The notes beneath the pieces are model-generated. The model ran no database searches. It was not told the origin of the DNA and saw nothing but the letters and a program-made list of their open reading frames with translations. A DNA stretch of 64,000 nucleotides from Rusavskia elegans (Eukaryota > Ascomycota > Lecanoromycetes > Teloschistales > Teloschistaceae), in NCBI GenBank assembly GCA_011316305.1, contig SAUG01000012.1, positions 682,001 to 746,000 on the forward strand. Direction: 5' to 3'. Both the position numbers and the translations under genes were made by a program. How positions within the stretch are numbered: position 1 is the stretch's first letter; each line of letters starts with the position of its first letter. Below are positions 59,786 through 64,000 of the stretch, one piece after another.

Positions 59786-60944
59786 TTTTAGAACTATATT
59801 ATATAGATATTATTTTTTAAATTAATAGAAAGGTTTATAGTATTATAGAAATTAATAAAACCTAACGATATTATAACTATATTTTAATATATTACGAAAG
59901 TACCGTTAGCTTTTACTAAACGTTAGATACGCTGCTATAATCAATACTATAATTAACTTTAGTATTAATATCGCGAGCTAATTCGTTAGGAACCTAAACC
60001 TATAAAGAAAATAGAATAAATCTAGAAAAAAGACGATAGAGTCGAATAGATAACTATTAGACTTTTATAAAGGAATAATAGGTATATTTAAATATATAGC
60101 AGACGATTGATTACGATTTTAAAAAGTTTACAGCCGTTTAACAGCTATATACTGGCGGATAATAGGCTAATATATGACTATTACTAGACTTATATTAGCT
60201 ATTTCTACGTTTTTCCCTCGTCGCCGGATCTATAAATCTATAGGGCGAGATATATAGTTGTTCCGCTTTCGTAAAAGTCTAATAGATATCCTTTATATTC
60301 GATATTCCGAAGACTAGTAACGTTTATTAGCTGCCAGTTAGCAGAGGTAAATAGAATACTTATAGTACTATTTTACCCGGTTCGAAGCCGTACGAACTTT
60401 AGTCTATCGCCTAAAATATCCGTTCGGGTAGGATAGATAATCCGTATTCAGCCGGGTATTCTAGTTTTAGTATTCTAATAACGGGCGAATAAGAGCCTAT
60501 AACGTCTATTAATAATAGAATAGGGAAAAAGTTAATATCTATATATTTATTTATAGCGGTAAATACCTTTAACTAATTCTGGTATAAAATATAGTAAAGA
60601 GGCGCGCCTAAAAAATAGCGATAGATAAACTACGGCTGGATTAAATTATTAGAGCTATTAGTATTATTAGCTATTAGAAAACTAGAAAACTCCGAAGCGG
60701 AAACTATCTATAAACTGTAGATAGTCGCGATTAACTATTTTGAATCTTTTTCTAGGTTTAGATAGATTAAAGTCTTTTTATTAATAATAATATAGTTACC
60801 TTCGCCTATAAAACCGGACTATTTGTTTAATTATATAGATCGTAATATTCTGGTTTATAGACGAATAGACTGATTACGTAAAGGGGGGAGAATAAATGGA
60901 AAAAAGCTGTTAGAAATACCTACAGCTTAAAAAAGGAATCGCTA

Positions 60945-61345
60945 TACTATTTACTTATTTATATCGTAATCGGTAATATAATTCTTCTTTTTAGAAAATT
61001 GCTTCTATAGTACTAGATACCGTTATATATAAAAGGTTAGAACGGGGAAAAGCGATTAGAAGATACCCTATTATTTACTTATTTATATCGTAATCGGTAC
61101 TATAATCTTTCTTTTCAGGAAATCGCCTCTATAGTACTAGATACCGTTATATATAAAGGGTTAAAACGGGGAAAAGCGATTAGGAGATAACCTATTATTT
61201 ACTTACTTATATCGTAATCGGTACTATAACTTTTCTTTTTAGGAAATCGCCTCTATAGTACTAAATATCGTTATACGTAAAAGATTAAAACGGGGAAAAG
61301 CTATTAGGAGATACCTTACTATTTGCTTATTTATATTATAATTAA
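60945..61345. repeat. tandem repeat, 124-bp unit, three copies plus partial
   Basis: The marker TTACTTATTTATATCGTAAT starts at 60,951 and its copies start at 61,075, 61,199 and 61,323, a constant 124-bp spacing. Each unit also carries CTATAGTACTA and AACGGGGAAAAGC. Differences between units are mostly C/T or G/A. Confidence 0.9.
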
Positions 61346-63772
61346 TACTACGGCCGTCTATTTTAAAAGCCCGCTACTATTATACTAGACGATATCTAAA
61401 TAATAGATACTATAGTATTTAATTCGATATAAATCGATTCCTAACTTTCTTTATAAAATAGAAGATACGATCTTTTTCTAGTTTTATTAGAAGTTTTTAC
61501 GGAAGCCTATAATCTAGAGTAACCTAATAAAACGCTGCGCCTATTTAGGCAGCTAATATAGATTCAAGCTTTATTACTTTTAATCTATAGCGAATATCTA
61601 TAAAAGGAGGAAAGATATTACCTTCGATATATTAGCGAGCGCCAGCCAGGTGCCAGAAATTCTAGATAATTACCGCCTGCGTAAACTGTAAGAATCGTAT
61701 TATAACTTTTCTAGAATCGACCGAATACCTCGAAAAATATCCTAATTAATTAGTTATATATAGTATTTTTAAAAGTTCTTTTAGTAACTATAAAGATCTA
61801 TAACGCGATAGTAAACTTCTCGGTTATACGATTATATAAAATACCGTCGACGAAGTTTTTTAGAATATAGAGGTATAGATAGCGTAGTAGAAAGTCCAAA
61901 GGCTATAGAGTTCGACGCGGATCTTATAGAACTGGCGGCGGAACGGGCGGAGATTATAGGATATATATTATCTCTATCTAATTATCGCGAGTATAATAAA
62001 CCGAATTTATTATATAATAGTACGATTGTTATATAAACTCGTTTAGGAAACGGCGGGTAGATAAGTAGAAATTCCCGTATATTCAAACTAATTCTGCGGT
62101 AATATAAATATAGACGTAGAGATCTCTCGATAGATCCAGAAGGTAGATATTTACGGAATTATTCCGGAAGGCATTAGAAATATAATCGTAATAGAGTACG
62201 CTGGAATTAATAGTTTCTTATATACTAGAGATACGAAAAGGAGGATATTAATAGGAATAATACTAATCAAGGCGTTTTTGGTAAAGATAATATTAGTAGA
62301 AATACTAAAGGCGCCGACTGAAATATCAGAGACCTAGAAGATATTAACTAAAAAGTAAAATATAGAGAAAGGAAACCTCGCGGTCGGTTTAATTTGGTAG
62401 TAAGATTCGATATATTTATAAAATTAAATATTGGTCCAGAATCTTTCCGGAATCGTTTATATTTATAAAGATAAGCCGAAATACTTTCTATAATTTAATT
62501 AATCTCTATATATTTTCTGTTTTAGCTTTTTCAGTTTATTTCTATTCTGGCAGGCTTTTTATAACGTTTTTTAATTCTGATATTATATAGAGTAATAGGG
62601 TCCGTTTTCTCTCCGATAGTTTTTATTTAGTCTTTTTCGCTTTCTCGTAGTTTATATCTTGGAATTATTAGATTTATAGAACCTTTAGACAGGAAGAAGA
62701 CGTAGTAAAGTAATAAACTAAGGACTTATTTTCAGTACTGCTACTCGGTAAATTCTAACCAGCGAAGTAGCTATAATATATAAATAACGAAGTATTTTAA
62801 AGCGGTATTCGTAAATTTCTATTAGAGCCTGCGTTAAATATAGTATATTAAATATCTATAACTTAAAGATAATATATTAAAAGTCTAGTAATTCCTAATA
62901 ATATTATATTATAAGCTATTAAAATTTTAGCAGTCTAATACCTCTATATTATTATAGATCTAAATAATATACCATATACTTTAAACCGTATCTAAATAAC
63001 CTTTTATCGTTCTAGAATCTAGTTTTTTCTATCCTGATTATAATATAGCAGCTCCTAGCCAGTAACTATATTCTATTACCCGAACCCTTCTAGTTTTTAT
63101 AGGCTACCGAAAATACCGTAATACAATATCCGGGAGGGATTACTAATAACCCGTCGATATATTTCTAGTTATCGTTAAATTAAAGTATAGATTTCAAATA
63201 GCGAATAAGAGACGGCTTATAGAAACAAGAGATACTATTAGCCTCGTACTAGATCTGGTAACGAAAAGAATTAGTCTCTGCTTTTTATAATTAATATAAT
63301 TTAGAATAATATTATAAATCTATTTAATATATTAATTCCTTCTAGAATAGATAATCTCGTACGATTTAAATATAATAGCTATTATTTTACTATACCGGAC
63401 TTTTTTCCTTACTAGTTTAGTATAATAGAATCGAAGATTAAAGTACTAAAATAGGACGATCCCGATAACCAGAAAGAGGAAATATTTAAAATATATACCG
63501 AATAGTTTTATAGAAGTAGCTTAATCTAAATAGAAGCCGACGGTAAAAACTATACTAGAAATACGATATTCCGGCTAGAATACCGAGATTAGAGATATTT
63601 AATATAATTTTAATTCAGATACGGAACCTATATATAGAAGAAAATCGATTTTCGAATAGAAAGCGGTTAGAATATATTCTAAGATATTTATCTATTTTCC
63701 GTAATACGGGTACCGGCGTCGGGAATTAATAAGCTAATCTTACCAGTATTTGGCTTCCAAATTTTATCGTCG

Positions 63773-64000
63773 TATAACGTCCCTGTATATCAGAAGGCGT
63801 TACGCTCGAGTCTAGCTATAGCCGTAGACGTAGTCCGAGCTACTAAATAGTAAGGGAGTTCTAGTATAGATTATTATAACTAATCCTATATACCTGCAGA
63901 GATACGGTTATAATATTACGAGATATCTTTATTATAAAATAATTAAAAAGAAAATAGTAGAAATATATTTAATAATTATATTAACGACTAATAAAAGAAA
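63773..64000 (-). repeat. third LTR of the same family, cut by window end
   Basis: 228 bp matching the first part of the other LTRs (starts TATAACGTCCCTGTATATCA). Whether it is a solo LTR or belongs to a further element cannot be seen. Confidence 0.85.

Larger units (their letters stand above)
44598..63772. repeat. large RIP-mutated block with several decayed coding regions
   Basis: About 19 kb of CpA/TpG-depleted DNA with no intact gene. Plus-strand decayed frames are visible at about 49,995-50,278 (EPAPLAQAVTDSFSKLEDN) and 57,282-59,250 (KKRKKK and acidic DSD/DTDND stretches). It contains a 124-bp tandem repeat, a homopurine tract, a 16-bp palindrome at 50,007-50,022, and a less mutated patch at about 49,060-49,500 that may be a junction between two elements. 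I found no RT, transposase or recombinase motif that I could name. Length and multiple decayed genes suggest one or more large transposons. Confidence 0.7.

Noticed and set aside
1..64000. CRISPR array, operon or bacterial-type features
   Set aside because: Spliceosomal introns, fungal orthologs and RIP show a eukaryotic nuclear genome; no regularly spaced short repeats were seen.

Overview
This window looks like a filamentous ascomycete (Pezizomycotina) chromosome segment. The central genes have short spliceosomal introns (about 50-90 nt, GTRNGT donors, CTRAC-like branch sites, YAG acceptors) and encode clear fungal orthologs. They sit between two long AT-rich blocks in which CpA and TpG are almost absent while TpA is abundant, the signature of repeat-induced point mutation (RIP). 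The boundary with the gene island is sharp on both sides (about 9,430 and 35,840), giving a two-compartment genome layout.

Left block (1-9,430): RIP-mutated repeats. They include a complete LTR element of 3,318 bp (3,285-6,602) with 409-bp LTRs and a decayed gag but no recognisable pol, and a pair of inverted similar arms around 2,260 and 7,770 on either side of it. Right block (35,840-64,000): RIP-mutated repeats. They include a second LTR element of the same family (40,630-44,597) with 410-bp LTRs, a perfect 5-bp target duplication and a decayed Ty3/Gypsy pol (protease, RT, RNase H, integrase) but no gag. A third LTR copy runs off the window end (63,773 onward). Between them lies about 19 kb of decayed, unidentified coding sequence with a 124-bp tandem repeat.

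Gene island (9,430-35,840), in order: a 3CxxC zinc-finger protein (+); a weak serine-rich acidic reading frame (-); a coiled-coil protein with a Cys/His cluster (-); a TLC-domain membrane protein (-); a CCCH zinc-finger protein (-); a small secreted 14-cysteine protein in three exons (+); kynurenine 3-monooxygenase (-); type 1 methionine aminopeptidase (+); an MFS transporter (-); NudC (-); ureidoglycolate lyase (+); a large nine-exon PLP-dependent decarboxylase with a predicted 5-nt micro-exon (-); mitochondrial aspartyl-tRNA synthetase (-); and an intron-containing tRNA-Val(AAC) (-) at the right border. The genes are mostly housekeeping or catabolic and do not form an obvious biosynthetic cluster. 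Exon structures were worked out by hand from splice signals, frame continuity and family similarity; every multi-exon model closes in frame.

I did not find a convincing new defence or metabolic system. The observations most worth following are the gag-only and pol-only sister LTR elements, the micro-exon, the secreted cysteine-rich protein, a hairpin sequence found at two places in the island, and the large unidentified RIP-mutated block on the right.
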